Origin: Streptosporangium violaceochromogenes
Lineage (GTDB): Bacteria; Actinomycetota; Actinomycetes; Streptosporangiales; Streptosporangiaceae
DNA length: 64,000 bases
Direction: 5' to 3'
Assembly (NCBI RefSeq): GCF_014654615.1
Contig: NZ_BNBB01000010.1
Location: 154,211-218,210, forward strand
Shown: one piece after another, positions 27,673 to 36,966 of the stretch
Layout of the letters: each line of letters opens with the position of its first letter
Position numbering within the stretch: position 1 is the first letter of the stretch
Program-made: the position numbers and the translations under genes
The notes under the pieces: generated by a model
What the model was told of the DNA's origin: nothing
Seen by the model: the letters and a program-made list of their open reading frames with translations, nothing else
Databases searched by the model: none

Positions 27673-29190
27673 TCAGAGGACTTTCAGAGGGCTTTCAGGG
27701 GCGGGGCCGGCGGCTTTGCCGTTGCCGTCGGGGGTGCCGACGGCGGGGGTGGCGCCGTTGAGCAGGGAGCGGACCAGGCCGAGACCGGTGCCGCCGAGCG
27801 TGAGGGCCTTGGCCAGCATCTCCTCGATGCCCTGGGCGCCGTTGAGCACCACCATGTGGTCGACGTTGCCGAAGGCCTTGGCGCCGGCCTCGACGATCCG
27901 GGGCCAGTTCTCGGCGAGCTGCTGGGCGATGACCGCCTCCTGGTTCTCGGCGAGCGCCTGGGAGCGGGCGCGGATGGCCTCCGCCTCCGCCAGGCCCCTC
28001 GCCTTGGCGGCCTCCGCCTCGGCGAGGCCCTGCGCCCTGGCCGCCTCGGCCGCGGCCAGGCCCCGGGCCTTGGCCGCCTCCGCGTCACCGAGACCGGTGG
28101 CCTTCGTCGCCTCGGCCGCCGCGAGGCCGCGCAGCCGTACCGCCTCGGCCTCGGCCGCCGCGGCCTGCTTGACCTGGGACGCCTGGGCCGTGGCGCGGAG
28201 CTCGGTCTCGCGGGCCTCGGCCTCGGCCTGGGAGATACGGGCGTCGCGCTCGGCCTGGGAGAGCGTCACGGTCTCGTACGCCCTGGCGTCGGCGGGCTTG
28301 CGCACCTGGGCCTGGAGCCGCTGCTCGGCCAGCGCCGCCTCCAGCTCGGCCGCCCGGGTCTCCTGGACCACGACCTCCTGGCGGGCCGACGCCTCCGACA
28401 GCGGGCCGGCCTGCCGGGAGCGGGCCTGGGCCTGGTCGATCTCCGCCTGGTAGGAGGCCTGCTTGATCTGGGCGTCACGCCAGGCGGCGGCCTTGTTGGC
28501 GGCGGCGATCTGCTCGGCCTCGGTGGCCTCCTGGTCGCGCTGGGCCTCGGCGATGCGGGCACTGGCGGCGATCTTGGCGGCGTGCGGCTTGCCGAGGTTG
28601 GTGATGTAGCCGGTCTCGTCGTCGATCTCCTGGATCTGCAGGGAGTCGACGATCAGGCCGAGCTTGATCATCTCGTCGGCGGCCGAGGCGCGGGTCTCCC
28701 CGGTCAGCCGCTCGCGGTTGAGGATGAGGTCCTCGACGGTCAGGTTGCCGATGATCGAGCGCAGGTGGCCGGTGAACAGCTCGTGGATGGCGCCGTTCAT
28801 CGAGTCCTGCTGGTCGAGGAAGCGGCGGGCCGCGTTGGCGATGGAGTGCAGGTCGTCACCGACCTTGTAGATCACCACCCCCTTCACGACCACCGGGATG
28901 CCCTGCTGGGTGACGCAGGAGACCTGGAGGTTGGCCGCCCGGCTGTCCAGGCGCAGGCGGCGGGCGGTCTGAAAGCCCGGGAGCACCGCGGCGCCCTTAC
29001 CGGTGATGATTTTGAAGCCGAGGCTGTCGGCCAGCTCCGACCTGCCCCGGGCACCGAGCCCGGAGATGATCAGCGCCTCGTTGGGCTCGGCCACCCGCCA
29101 GACGGCCTTGAACAGCAGGATGAGGATCACCAGGGCGGCGAGGACGACGCCGGCGACAAGGTAGTACTCGGTGGGCAATGCGGCCTCCAC
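27673..29190 (-). CDS. Flotillin-like SPFH-domain membrane protein
   Basis: A 505-residue flotillin. A membrane segment at residues ~9-27 is followed by the SPFH domain (VWRVAEPNEALIISGLG, VSCVTQQGIPVVVKGVVIYKVGD) to about 200. Then comes a long Ala/Glu-rich coiled coil with repeated AAEAEAxKARGL units and a short C-terminal tail. Flotillins scaffold membrane microdomains and oligomerise through the coiled coil. The GTG start is at 29190. A small NfeD-like OB-fold gene lies 109 bases upstream on the same strand, the usual flotillin partner. It ends at a bidirectional terminator. Confidence 0.9.
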   Translation of the reverse strand: MEAALPTEYYLVAGVVLAALVILILLFKAVWRVAEPNEALIISGLGARGRSELADSLGFKIITGKGAAVLPGFQTARRLRLDSRAANLQVSCVTQQGIPVVVKGVVIYKVGDDLHSIANAARRFLDQQDSMNGAIHELFTGHLRSIIGNLTVEDLILNRERLTGETRASAADEMIKLGLIVDSLQIQEIDDETGYITNLGKPHAAKIAASARIAEAQRDQEATEAEQIAAANKAAAWRDAQIKQASYQAEIDQAQARSRQAGPLSEASARQEVVVQETRAAELEAALAEQRLQAQVRKPADARAYETVTLSQAERDARISQAEAEARETELRATAQASQVKQAAAAEAEAVRLRGLAAAEATKATGLGDAEAAKARGLAAAEAARAQGLAEAEAAKARGLAEAEAIRARSQALAENQEAVIAQQLAENWPRIVEAGAKAFGNVDHMVVLNGAQGIEEMLAKALTLGGTGLGLVRSLLNGATPAVGTPDGNGKAAGPAPESPLKVL

Positions 29191-29299
29191 TAGGGGGGAG
29201 CGAGGGGAGATGGGGAGGGAGGAGATCGGCGAGGCCGGGCGGTGCGCGAGGGGTCGGAACGGTGGCGGAACGGGGACGGAGCGGGGACGGAGCGGGAGG

Positions 29300-29500
29300 T
29301 CAGACGAGCGCGCGGGCGACGTAGACCGTGCGCGGGGGGAAGTACTCCACGACGACGACGATCGAGCCGGTGGGGATCGTCTCGTCGGAAACCGAGGGGT
29401 GCGCGTAGAAGGCCTCGACGCCTCCGCGGACCGCCACCATCACCTCCCCGACCAGGCCGGGTCCGATCGTGCCGGTCACCCTGCCCTGCTTACCCACCAC
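29300..29500 (-). CDS. Small NfeD-like OB-fold protein
   Basis: A 66-residue protein starting GTG GTG GGT AAG, with GGGGAG upstream. The sequence is MVGKQGRVTGTIGPG-like, then GEVMVAVRGGVEAFYAH and GSIVVVVEYFPPRTVYVARAL. It resembles the soluble OB-fold C-terminal domain of NfeD proteins, which are commonly encoded beside flotillins. Here it has no membrane segment. A longer frame to 29734 exists but its extra part is basic low-complexity sequence without homology, so I reject it. Confidence 0.7.
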   Translation of the reverse strand: MVGKQGRVTGTIGPGLVGEVMVAVRGGVEAFYAHPSVSDETIPTGSIVVVVEYFPPRTVYVARALV

Positions 29501-30046
29501 GTCAGGCTCCCCGCTTCCGTCGTGAAACAGATCCGCGACTGCGGACGCTACTCCGACATGTCTCGTTCCACCACCCATCACGGTATGAAGCGGGTCCCGT
29601 CCGGCCGCCGCGGCGAATCGGTGTCCCCCGCCGTTCCCCGCCGTTCCCCGTCTTCGATATCGACAACGACCATGGCGGCGGTGGCGTTCCATCCCGTCCG
29701 CACTTTTCATGAAATTCCACTTAATAGGGTCCACTTCTCGTCTTTCCGCTGCTCACCGGGGGTGTGTCCTCCGCGCCCGCCCTCCCCCCTGCCCCCGCGG
29801 ACCGGACCTCCCTCCCGCGACCGCCCTCCCGCGCGAGCCTCCGCTCCCCCGTACGGCCATGCGGCCCGGCCGGCCGGAACGCGGTTCCCGAGAACGGCTC
29901 TTTGTGGGCAGGACAGAGAATCACCACCTCTACTGCCCGCTTGACCACGTTTCCGGCGCACGTGTCATGACGCCCGTCCGGCGGATATCGTGAATAGCGC
30001 TTCAATACGGCAGGTAAAAACTTGGCGGAAACACCGCGAGGCGGCC
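29501..30046. other. Non-coding spacer between divergent genes
   Basis: No convincing gene. It contains an A+T-richer patch (29690-29755, including TATTAAG on the minus strand) that may hold the flotillin operon promoter. A small 10-base tandem repeat (CCGTTCCCCG) lies near 29630-29650. TTGACC at 29941 could be a -35 for the downstream flavoprotein, without an obvious -10 at normal spacing. Confidence 0.4.
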
Positions 30047-32065
30047 ATGACCGCCCATCCGGGTCGTGATGATCACCCCATGACCGATCCCCAGGAGATC
30101 ACCTCCCGCGGAGCCCGCGCGCTGGGCATGGACCGGCCCATCTCCCGCCGCGACCTCTTCGACGGCGTGGCCGCGGCCGCCGGGATGGCGGCGCTCGGCT
30201 CCCTGCCCGGCACCGGCGGCCCGAGGGCGGCGACGGGCGGCGCGTCCGTCCCCGGCCTTCTCCCCGAGTTCCACCGTCCGCCGGCCCTGACGGGGCTGCG
30301 GGGCGGCACCCCGGAGTCCCTCGGCGTGCCGCACGCCCTGCGCGACAACCGGTTCTGGGCCCACGCGGGCACGCCCGAACCCACCGGCGAGCGCTACGAC
30401 CTGGTCGTGGTCGGCTGCGGGATCAGCGGGGTCAGCGCGGCGTACCGCTGGCGGCGGGAGGACCCGGGCGCGCGAATCCTGATCCTGGACAACCACGACG
30501 ACTTCGGCGGGCACGCCCGGCGCAGCGAGTTCCACCCCGGTGGCAGCGCCGGGCCGCTGGTCGGATACGGCGGCTCCCGGTCGATCGACGCGCCGTCGAC
30601 CTGGACCGCCGAGGGCAGAGACCTGCTGGACAGACTCGGGGTGCGGATCGAAAGGCTCGCCCGCTGCCTGGACCGCGATCTGTACGCGAGCCTCGGAATG
30701 CACGACAGCGTCCTGTGCGACAGGGAGAGCTTCGGCACCGACAGGCTCGTCCGGCTGCCGCCCGGCGTGGAGGCCGCGCGGTGGATCGCGGGGACGCCCC
30801 TGGCCGGGCGGGCCAGACAGGACCTGCTCATGCTCACCGGCGACCCGCCCGACTGGTTTCCCGGCCTGTCCGACGGCGAGAAGAAGGAGCGCCTGTCCAG
30901 ACTCACCTACGCGGGCTTTCTCAGGGACGTCTGCCGGGTCCACCCGGACGTGCTGCGGTTCGTCCAGACGCTGCCGAACGACGAGTGGGGCTACGGCTCC
31001 GACGCCTTCGGCGCGATCGACGCCTGGGGCTGCGCGGACGAGCGCCGCTACCCCGGCTTCCAGGGGATGGGACTCGACCGCTCCAGGCCGTCCGAGTACA
31101 ACACGCCGCGCGTGATCAGAAGGTGGGGCGCGGACGACTCCGGCGCCCGCCACTTCTTCCCCGAGGGCAACCAGGCGCTGGTCCGGATGATGATCGCCCG
31201 GATGATCCCCGGCCTCACCCGCGCCGCCGGCATGGAGGACGTCACCACCGCGAGGTTCGACTACGGCGGGCTCGACCTGCCGGGCAACAGGGTCCGCGTC
31301 CGGCTGTCGAGCCCGGTGGTCTCGGTGGCCAACGACGGCGACCCCGGCACGGCCACCACCGCCACGGTCGGCTACTTCGACGGGGAGAGGGTCAGGACCG
31401 TACGGGCCGCCGGTGTGATCATGGCCTGCTGGAACATGATGGTCCCCTATCTGGTCGAAGGACTCGCGCCCGAGCAGAGCCGGGCGCTGCGGGCGGCCGT
31501 CAAGGTGCCGGTGGTGTACGCGGCGGTCCAGCTCCGCGACTGGCGGGCGTGGCGGGAGGTGGGCGTCAGCCGTACCCGCTTCACCGGTGCCTACTGGTGC
31601 ACGGCCGAGCTGGGCCCCGCGGTGGACATCGGGGGCTACCGGTGCCCGCGGGAGGTGGGCCGGCCGATCATCGCGCACCTGGCGCACACGCCCGCCGTGC
31701 CCGGCATGTCACCGGCCGAGGGCTCGGTCGCCGGCCGCCGCAGGCTGCTCCAGACGCCCTACGCCCATCTGGAGTACGGCATCCGCGACCAGCTCACCCG
31801 GCTGCTCGGGCCCGGTGGCTTCGACGCGGCCCGCGACGTCGAGGCGATCACGATCAACCGGTGGGGTCACGGCTACGCCCCCGAGTACGCCACCCCGTGG
31901 GACCTCGGTTTCTACCCCCGCGGCACCTCCCCGGCGTCCGTGGCCCGCCGCAGGTTCGGCCGGATCGCGATCGCCAACGCCGATTCGGTGCCGGCCGCCT
32001 CCGCCGACGCGGCGATCAGCGCCGCCTACCGCGCCGTCCTGGAGCTGCGGGCCCCCGGCCGTTGA
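30047..32065 (+). CDS. Tat-exported FAD-dependent oxidoreductase, spermidine dehydrogenase-like
   Basis: A 672-residue flavoprotein. The N-terminus LGMDRPISRRDLFDGVAAAAG is a twin-arginine signal (Arg34-Arg35) of the sort seen in spermidine dehydrogenases. The FAD motif is YDLVVVGCGISGVSAAYRW near residue 114, followed by DNHDDFGGHARR. The C-terminal FAD contact region includes RIAIANADSVPAAS. It would act outside the membrane on polyamines or related amines. ATG at 30047 has GAGGCGG upstream; ATG at 30080 is an alternative. It stands alone, with no cytochrome gene beside it. Confidence 0.8.
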   Translation: MTAHPGRDDHPMTDPQEITSRGARALGMDRPISRRDLFDGVAAAAGMAALGSLPGTGGPRAATGGASVPGLLPEFHRPPALTGLRGGTPESLGVPHALRDNRFWAHAGTPEPTGERYDLVVVGCGISGVSAAYRWRREDPGARILILDNHDDFGGHARRSEFHPGGSAGPLVGYGGSRSIDAPSTWTAEGRDLLDRLGVRIERLARCLDRDLYASLGMHDSVLCDRESFGTDRLVRLPPGVEAARWIAGTPLAGRARQDLLMLTGDPPDWFPGLSDGEKKERLSRLTYAGFLRDVCRVHPDVLRFVQTLPNDEWGYGSDAFGAIDAWGCADERRYPGFQGMGLDRSRPSEYNTPRVIRRWGADDSGARHFFPEGNQALVRMMIARMIPGLTRAAGMEDVTTARFDYGGLDLPGNRVRVRLSSPVVSVANDGDPGTATTATVGYFDGERVRTVRAAGVIMACWNMMVPYLVEGLAPEQSRALRAAVKVPVVYAAVQLRDWRAWREVGVSRTRFTGAYWCTAELGPAVDIGGYRCPREVGRPIIAHLAHTPAVPGMSPAEGSVAGRRRLLQTPYAHLEYGIRDQLTRLLGPGGFDAARDVEAITINRWGHGYAPEYATPWDLGFYPRGTSPASVARRRFGRIAIANADSVPAASADAAISAAYRAVLELRAPGR

Positions 32066-32112
32066 CCGGGGCGTCAACTCACCCGCGTCCCGGGTGGCCC
32101 CGCGGGGCACCC
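32061..32112 (+). terminator. Two successive stem-loops after the flavoprotein gene
   Basis: GTTGAC-CGGGGC-GTCAAC (32061-32078) includes the stop codon. A second stem, GGGTG(G)CCC with GGGCACCC, spans 32092-32112. Neither has a T tail. The rest of the spacer to 32426 has no gene; TAGTCT at 32343 is a possible -10 for the conservon operon. Confidence 0.5.
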
Positions 32113-32426
32113 GCCCGGCTCTTCCGGAAGGGGAAACGGGCGAGGTGAAGCCGTGGGAACGCACCCGGGAGGGGGATCTGACAGCACCGGCCACAGAGGG
32201 CCGCGCGGGATTCCGGCTGCCCGGAAAAACCCGCCCTCCCCGGCTCCCAGACCCCCTCGGGAGGAGCGTGGCAAACATGACAGCAGCAGTACTAATCGTA
32301 TTAATCATCAGATCCTGCACTGCACAGAAAGCCTATCAGTGCTAGTCTCCTGTGCGATCTTCCGGAGGCGAATTCATCCCAAAGTGGCACTAGCCTCCAC
32401 GCACTCAGAAGTTGGGACGAGTGGGC

Positions 32427-35066
32427 ATGGGCTCTGGAAACCGGTCAATTCGGTTCAAGATCTTCTTGCTGCTGCTCCTACCCCTCCTCTCACTGAGTGC
32501 ATTATGGGGGTTTGTCCTAAATCTGACGGTTGGCGATGGAACCGCCCTCCTGAGGTCGAACACCCTCTATCAGAGCGTTGGCACGGCGTCCACCGATCTC
32601 GGGCTCCAGCTCCAGTCGGAGCGGACCCAGTCCTCGATGGCGATCAGCTCCCGCATCCTCACCAGCGGGATCGGCCAGCAGCGTGACCGCACCGACGAGG
32701 CGGCGGAGCGGTTCCGCCAGGCGGCGCTCGCCGAGGATTCCGGAAGTCCGGAACTGCGCTCCTCCCTGACCGCGCTCACGCACCAGCTCGACCGGCTCCA
32801 GGGCATCCGCTCCGGCATCGACACCGGCCAGCACAACCGGCTCGACGTGCTGTCGAACTATAACCAGATCCTGGATGCGGTCTTTCTGGTCTACGACCAG
32901 CTCGTCGCGGTCCCCGACCTGGCGATCTACCAGCAGGCCGCCGCCATGCAGGCGATGGGCGGCGCCCGCGAGATGATCGCCAGGGAGAACGCGCTGATCA
33001 GCGGCGCCCTGATCGACTACCGGCTCTCGCCACAGGAACGTGCCGCCTTCGCCGAATTCGCCGCCACCAGGCGCTACCTGCACACCCGCGGCCTGTCGGC
33101 CCTGGACGCCGAGCTGGGCAGGCCGTACCGCGACACCTTCAACTCCGCCGCCTTCGAGAAGTTCGCGACGCTGGAGAAGGCCATCGCCACGGGGAGCGGC
33201 GACCGGCTGCCGCCGGAGGCCCAGCGCTGGAAGCAGGCCACCGACGGGCTGGCGACCACGTTCGACCAACTCGGCGCCGCCGCCTCCACCACGCTCGCGG
33301 AGCGTTCCCAGTCGGTGGCCACCGGGATCATGGTGAGGATCGCCGCCGCCGGCGGTCTGGGCCTGATCGCGGTGATCGCGTCCATCGCCATCTCGGTCCG
33401 CTTCGGCCGCCGTCTGGCCGGCGAACTGGCCGGGCTCCGCTCCGCCGCGCTCGACCTGGCCGACGTACGGCTTCCGAGGGTCGTCGAACGGCTCCGGCGC
33501 GGTGAGGAGGTGGACGTCCGGGCCGAGGCGCCGCCGATCGGGACCGACGGCTCGGTCGAGGTCCGGGACGTGGCCCAGGCGTTCGGCTCGGTGCAGCGCA
33601 CCGCCATCGGGGCCGCCGTGGGCCAGGCCAACCTGCGCCGCAGCGTCAGCCAGGTCTTCGTGAACCTGGCCCGGCGCAAGCAGGCCCTGCTCCAGCGCCA
33701 GCTCACACTGCTCGACAACATGCAGCGCCGGGCGAGCGACCCCGAAAGCCTTGAGGACCTGTTCCGGCTCGACCACCTCACCACCCGCATGCGGCGGCAC
33801 GCCGAGAGCCTGATCATCCTGTCGGGCGCCGCCCCGGGCCGGGTCTGGCGCAGGCCGGTGCCGGTGGTCGACATCGTCAGGGCCGCGGTCGCCGAGGTCG
33901 AGGACTACACCCGGGTCAGCGTGTCCCCACTGCCCGACGCCGCGTTCGACGGGGCCTCGGTCACCGACGTCACCCACCTGCTGGCCGAGCTCGTCGAGAA
34001 CGCCACGATCTACTCGCCGCCGCAGACCACGGTGACCGTGCGCGGTGACGCGGTGGCCAACGGGTTCGCCATCGAGGTGGAGGACCGCGGGATGGGCCTG
34101 AGCCCCGCGGAGTACGAGGTGCTCAACAACCGGCTGGACAACCCGCCGGAGTTCGACCTGGCCGACAGCGACCACCTCGGCCTGTTCGTGGTGGGCCAGC
34201 TCGCCGCCCGGCACGGCATCCAGGTCATCCTGCGCGGCTCGCCGTTCGGCGGCACCACGGCCATCGTGCTCATCCCCCGGGGCGTGCTCGCCGAGAGCGG
34301 CTCGACGCTCACCCTCACCGCCGAGCGGGTCGCCGAGGCCTCCGAGCCGAGCGCGCTGGAAACCGGCGGGGCCGGTGCGCCCACGCCCACCGGGCTCACC
34401 TCCGCCGCGCCCGCCGCCGAGTCCGCCGGAGCCGCCCAGGGAGGCGCCCTGCCGCGCCGGACGCGGTCGGCCTCCTCCCTCCGGCCCGGCGCCGACCAGG
34501 CCCCGGCGAGCCCGTCCTCCCCGGCCCTGTCGGTGGTGGCGGACCCGCCGTCCCGGGGGACGGCCGCGCAGCCCGCCGGCGCGCAGGCGGGCCACCCCGG
34601 TGGCGACCCCGCCGTACCGCCGCGCGCACCCGCTCCCACCCCGATCCGGGAGCCCTCCCGCGCGCCGGCGCCTCCGCCGGCCCGGGAGACGGCGGCCCGG
34701 GAAACCCTCCGCGGGCCCGTCCCCGGACCGGCCTTCCGGCCCGCTCCCGGACCCGCCCGCGAACCGGGCCGTGCTCCGGGTCCCGCGCCGGCCCGGGAAA
34801 CCCCCCGGGAGACCTCTCAGGAGGGCTCGGGGCTGAAGAAACTCCCCCGGCGGGTACGGCAGGCCAACCTGGCTCCTCAGCTCCGCCAGGAGCCTCACAC
34901 GTCCGAAACGCCCGAGACGCCCGAGACGCCCACCCCGACACCCGAGGAGCGTTCGCCGGACGAGGTCCGGGCCCTGTTCTCCGCTTTCCAGGCGGGAGTA
35001 CGGCGCGGGCGTGAAGACTATGGAAATGACTTCGCACACCACACGACAGGTGACAAGGGGGACTAA
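32427..35066 (+). CDS. cvnA: Conservon sensor histidine kinase (nitrate/nitrite-sensor-like)
   Basis: An 879-residue membrane sensor. It has TM1 at ~12-30, an extracellular NIT-like helical sensor domain to ~290, TM2 at ~300-325 and a HAMP region. A dimerisation helix FRLDHLTTRMRRHAE follows, then a GHKL ATPase: N box ELVENATIYSPP, G1 EVEDRGMGLSP and G2 DHLGLFVVGQLAARHG. The last 240 residues are Pro/Ala-rich disorder. This architecture is that of CvnA, the kinase-like member of Streptomyces conservons. ATG at 32427 was chosen by similarity to the start of its paralog at 39649; GTG 32421 is possible. TAATG couples it to the roadblock gene. Confidence 0.88.
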   Translation: MGSGNRSIRFKIFLLLLLPLLSLSALWGFVLNLTVGDGTALLRSNTLYQSVGTASTDLGLQLQSERTQSSMAISSRILTSGIGQQRDRTDEAAERFRQAALAEDSGSPELRSSLTALTHQLDRLQGIRSGIDTGQHNRLDVLSNYNQILDAVFLVYDQLVAVPDLAIYQQAAAMQAMGGAREMIARENALISGALIDYRLSPQERAAFAEFAATRRYLHTRGLSALDAELGRPYRDTFNSAAFEKFATLEKAIATGSGDRLPPEAQRWKQATDGLATTFDQLGAAASTTLAERSQSVATGIMVRIAAAGGLGLIAVIASIAISVRFGRRLAGELAGLRSAALDLADVRLPRVVERLRRGEEVDVRAEAPPIGTDGSVEVRDVAQAFGSVQRTAIGAAVGQANLRRSVSQVFVNLARRKQALLQRQLTLLDNMQRRASDPESLEDLFRLDHLTTRMRRHAESLIILSGAAPGRVWRRPVPVVDIVRAAVAEVEDYTRVSVSPLPDAAFDGASVTDVTHLLAELVENATIYSPPQTTVTVRGDAVANGFAIEVEDRGMGLSPAEYEVLNNRLDNPPEFDLADSDHLGLFVVGQLAARHGIQVILRGSPFGGTTAIVLIPRGVLAESGSTLTLTAERVAEASEPSALETGGAGAPTPTGLTSAAPAAESAGAAQGGALPRRTRSASSLRPGADQAPASPSSPALSVVADPPSRGTAAQPAGAQAGHPGGDPAVPPRAPAPTPIREPSRAPAPPPARETAARETLRGPVPGPAFRPAPGPAREPGRAPGPAPARETPRETSQEGSGLKKLPRRVRQANLAPQLRQEPHTSETPETPETPTPTPEERSPDEVRALFSAFQAGVRRGREDYGNDFAHHTTGDKGD

Positions 35067-35473
35067 TGACCGGAAAAGTTGCTAGCACCGGTGAGCTCAA
35101 CTGGCTCCTCGACGACCTGACCAACAGGGTGGGCGCGATACGCCAGGCGGTGCTCCTGTCCACGGACGGGCTCGCCGTCGGCTCCTCCAAGGGGCTCAGC
35201 CGCGAGGACACCGAACACCTGTCCGCGGTCGCCGCCGGGTTCCAGAGCCTGGCGCGCGGGGCCGGACGCCACTTCGGCGGCGGTGAGGTGCGTCAGACCA
35301 TCGTGGAGATGGACGCGGCGTTCCTCTTCGTCACGGCCGCCGGACAGGGAACCTGCCTGGCCGTGCTCAGCGGCGCCGACTCCGACGTGGGCCACATCGC
35401 CTACGAGATGGCGATGCTGGTCAAGCGGGTCGGCCAGCACATATCCGTCCAGCCCCGTCAGGGGATCTCGTGA
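35066..35473 (+). CDS. cvnB: Roadblock/LC7 protein of conservon 1
   Basis: A 135-residue Roadblock/LC7 (MglB-like) protein: LNWLLDDLTNRVGAIRQAVLLSTDGL, EDTEHLSAVAAGFQSLARG, VEMDAAFLFVTAAGQG. Such proteins act as regulators or GAP-like partners of the small GTPase encoded two genes further on. ATG overlaps the kinase stop by one base. Confidence 0.93.
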   Translation: MTGKVASTGELNWLLDDLTNRVGAIRQAVLLSTDGLAVGSSKGLSREDTEHLSAVAAGFQSLARGAGRHFGGGEVRQTIVEMDAAFLFVTAAGQGTCLAVLSGADSDVGHIAYEMAMLVKRVGQHISVQPRQGIS

Positions 35474-35540
35474 GCGGGCCGGATGTCCGGCGCGATCGCC
35501 CCTCGGCGCCGGGCTCCCCCGCCGAGGGGCCCGGACCCGG

Positions 35541-35888
35541 ATGACGCGGTGGGTGGACGAGGAGGCCGGTCCGATCGTCCGGCCCTACGCGTTGATCGGA
35601 GGCCGTACCAGGTCCTCGGGCGACGCGCTGGACCTGGTCGCCTTGATCACCGCCACCGGGAATCCCCCGACCGGCAGGTTCTTTCCCAGTCCCGAACAGG
35701 AACGCATCCTCTCCCTGGTCACCCAGGCGATCTCCGTCGCCGACGTGGCCTCCGAGCTTGACCTGCCGCTTGGCGTGGTCCGAGTCCTCCTCGGCGACCT
35801 GCAGGATCACAAGCTCATTTCGGTCGGGCGCGTCTCGGCGAGCGAGCGCATTCTCAAGGAAGTGATCAATGGACTTCGAGCCCTCTGA
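35541..35888 (+). CDS. cvnC: DUF742 protein of conservon 1
   Basis: A 115-residue DUF742 protein starting MTRWVDEEAGPIVRPYALIGGRT, the standard N-terminus of the family. A winged-helix-like C-terminal half follows (ISVADVASELDLPLGVVRVLLGDL). ATG at 35541 is 67 bases after the roadblock stop, with GAGGGG upstream. Its 3' end overlaps the GTPase gene by 20 bases. It is thought to link the roadblock protein and GTPase in the CvnABCD complex. Confidence 0.92.
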   Translation: MTRWVDEEAGPIVRPYALIGGRTRSSGDALDLVALITATGNPPTGRFFPSPEQERILSLVTQAISVADVASELDLPLGVVRVLLGDLQDHKLISVGRVSASERILKEVINGLRAL

Positions 35889-36444
35889 CGAGCCCGTCGC
35901 GCTCAAGATCCTCATCGCCGGCGGCTTCGGGGTGGGCAAGACCACTTTCGTCGGCGCGATCAGCGAGATCCGTCCGCTCCGCACCGAGGAGGTACTCTCC
36001 GACCGGGGCATCGGCATCGACGACATCGACGGTGTCGAAAGCAAGACCACCACCACGGTGGCGATGGACTTCGGCCGCATCACCATCCGGGACGGCCTGG
36101 TCGTCTACCTGTTCGGCACCCCCGGGCAGGAACGGTTCTGGTTCATGTGGGACGAGCTGTCCTTCGGGGCGCTGGGAGCGGTCGTCCTCGCCGACACCCG
36201 GCGGCTGACCGACTGCTTTCCCTCCATCGACTACTTCGAGCAGCGCGGCACGCCGTTCGTCGTGGCGGTCAACTGCTTCGACGGCGCCGACCGGTACGAG
36301 ACGGAGGATGTGCGGATCGCCCTCGACCTGGAGCCGGAGGCCCCCGTCATGCTCTGCGACGTACGGCGCCGCGCGTCGGCCAAGGGCGTGTTGGTGACCC
36401 TGGTGGAGCACTCGCTGAGGGTGCTGACCGCCAGCCAGCCCTGA
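35869..36444 (+). CDS. cvnD: Conservon small GTPase (MglA/Rab-like)
   Basis: A 191-residue Ras-like GTPase. P-loop GGFGVGKTT is at 18-26, the effector region carries repeated Thr (ESKTTTTVAMDFG), G3 is GTPGQERF, and the base-specificity loop is VNCFD, with Asn-x-x-Asp but Cys in place of the usual Lys. It is the output of the conservon, probably anchored to the kinase complex at the membrane. It is the only GTPase gene for the two conservons here. Confidence 0.92.
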   Translation: MDFEPSDEPVALKILIAGGFGVGKTTFVGAISEIRPLRTEEVLSDRGIGIDDIDGVESKTTTTVAMDFGRITIRDGLVVYLFGTPGQERFWFMWDELSFGALGAVVLADTRRLTDCFPSIDYFEQRGTPFVVAVNCFDGADRYETEDVRIALDLEPEAPVMLCDVRRRASAKGVLVTLVEHSLRVLTASQP

Positions 36445-36588
36445 CGCGGTCCGGCGCGAAAGACCGGCCGGCTTCCGTCGTCTTCCCGCCGTTCTCCCGC
36501 CCCTTCCGGGCGGAGGCGGCAGTCCGCCCCCGTCGCGTGACCGCCGCCCCGCCCGCGCGCGCCCTCGTCCGTGAGGGCAGGGGGGCGC

Positions 36589-36966
36589 TCACAGCGCCCG
36601 CAGACCGCTGAGCACCTCTCGCAGCAGGCCCTCCTCGGGGGAGATGCTCGCCGGAGCGGGCGAGCGGACCAGGACCAGCCCCTGGTCGAGCAGATCGCCG
36701 AGCAGTACCTTGACCACCCCGATGGGCAGCCCGATCTCCGAGGCGAGCTCCACGATCGGCCGGGTGCGCCGCATCAGGCCGAGCAGCCGCCGGTGCTCCG
36801 ATCCCAGGTGCCCGGCGGCGGCACCCGAGATCGCCGAGCCCGTCGCCACCACCATGGACAGCATGTCGAAGGCGGCCGAGGCCGTCGAGGTCCGGCCACC
36901 GGTCAGCGCGTAGGGGCGGACGACCGGCCCCGCCTCGTCGTCAACCCACTCGACGTCGTCACTCAT
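36589..36966 (-). CDS. cvnC: DUF742 protein of conservon 2
   Basis: A 125-residue DUF742 protein (VEWVDDEAGPVVRPYALTGGRT, PIVELASEIGLPIGVVKVLLGDLLDQGLV). ATG at 36966 overlaps the end of the roadblock gene by 4 bases. It is the last gene of its transcript: no GTPase gene follows. 144 bases further on lies the convergent cvnD of the other conservon. Confidence 0.92.
   Translation of the reverse strand: MSDDVEWVDDEAGPVVRPYALTGGRTSTASAAFDMLSMVVATGSAISGAAAGHLGSEHRRLLGLMRRTRPIVELASEIGLPIGVVKVLLGDLLDQGLVLVRSPAPASISPEEGLLREVLSGLRAL

Noticed and set aside
29501..29734. Upstream extension of the NfeD-like gene
   Set aside because: Basic low-complexity sequence without homology; the GTG at 29500 has its own ribosome site.
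30002..31687. Minus-strand open frame of 561 codons opposite the flavoprotein gene
   Set aside because: No motif, no ribosome site, and the plus strand has clear Tat and FAD motifs.
32517..35042. Long minus-strand open frame (841 codons) opposite cvnA
   Set aside because: It mirrors the kinase gene, has low-complexity Gly/Arg/Val composition and no family motif; it is a by-product of high G+C at third positions.
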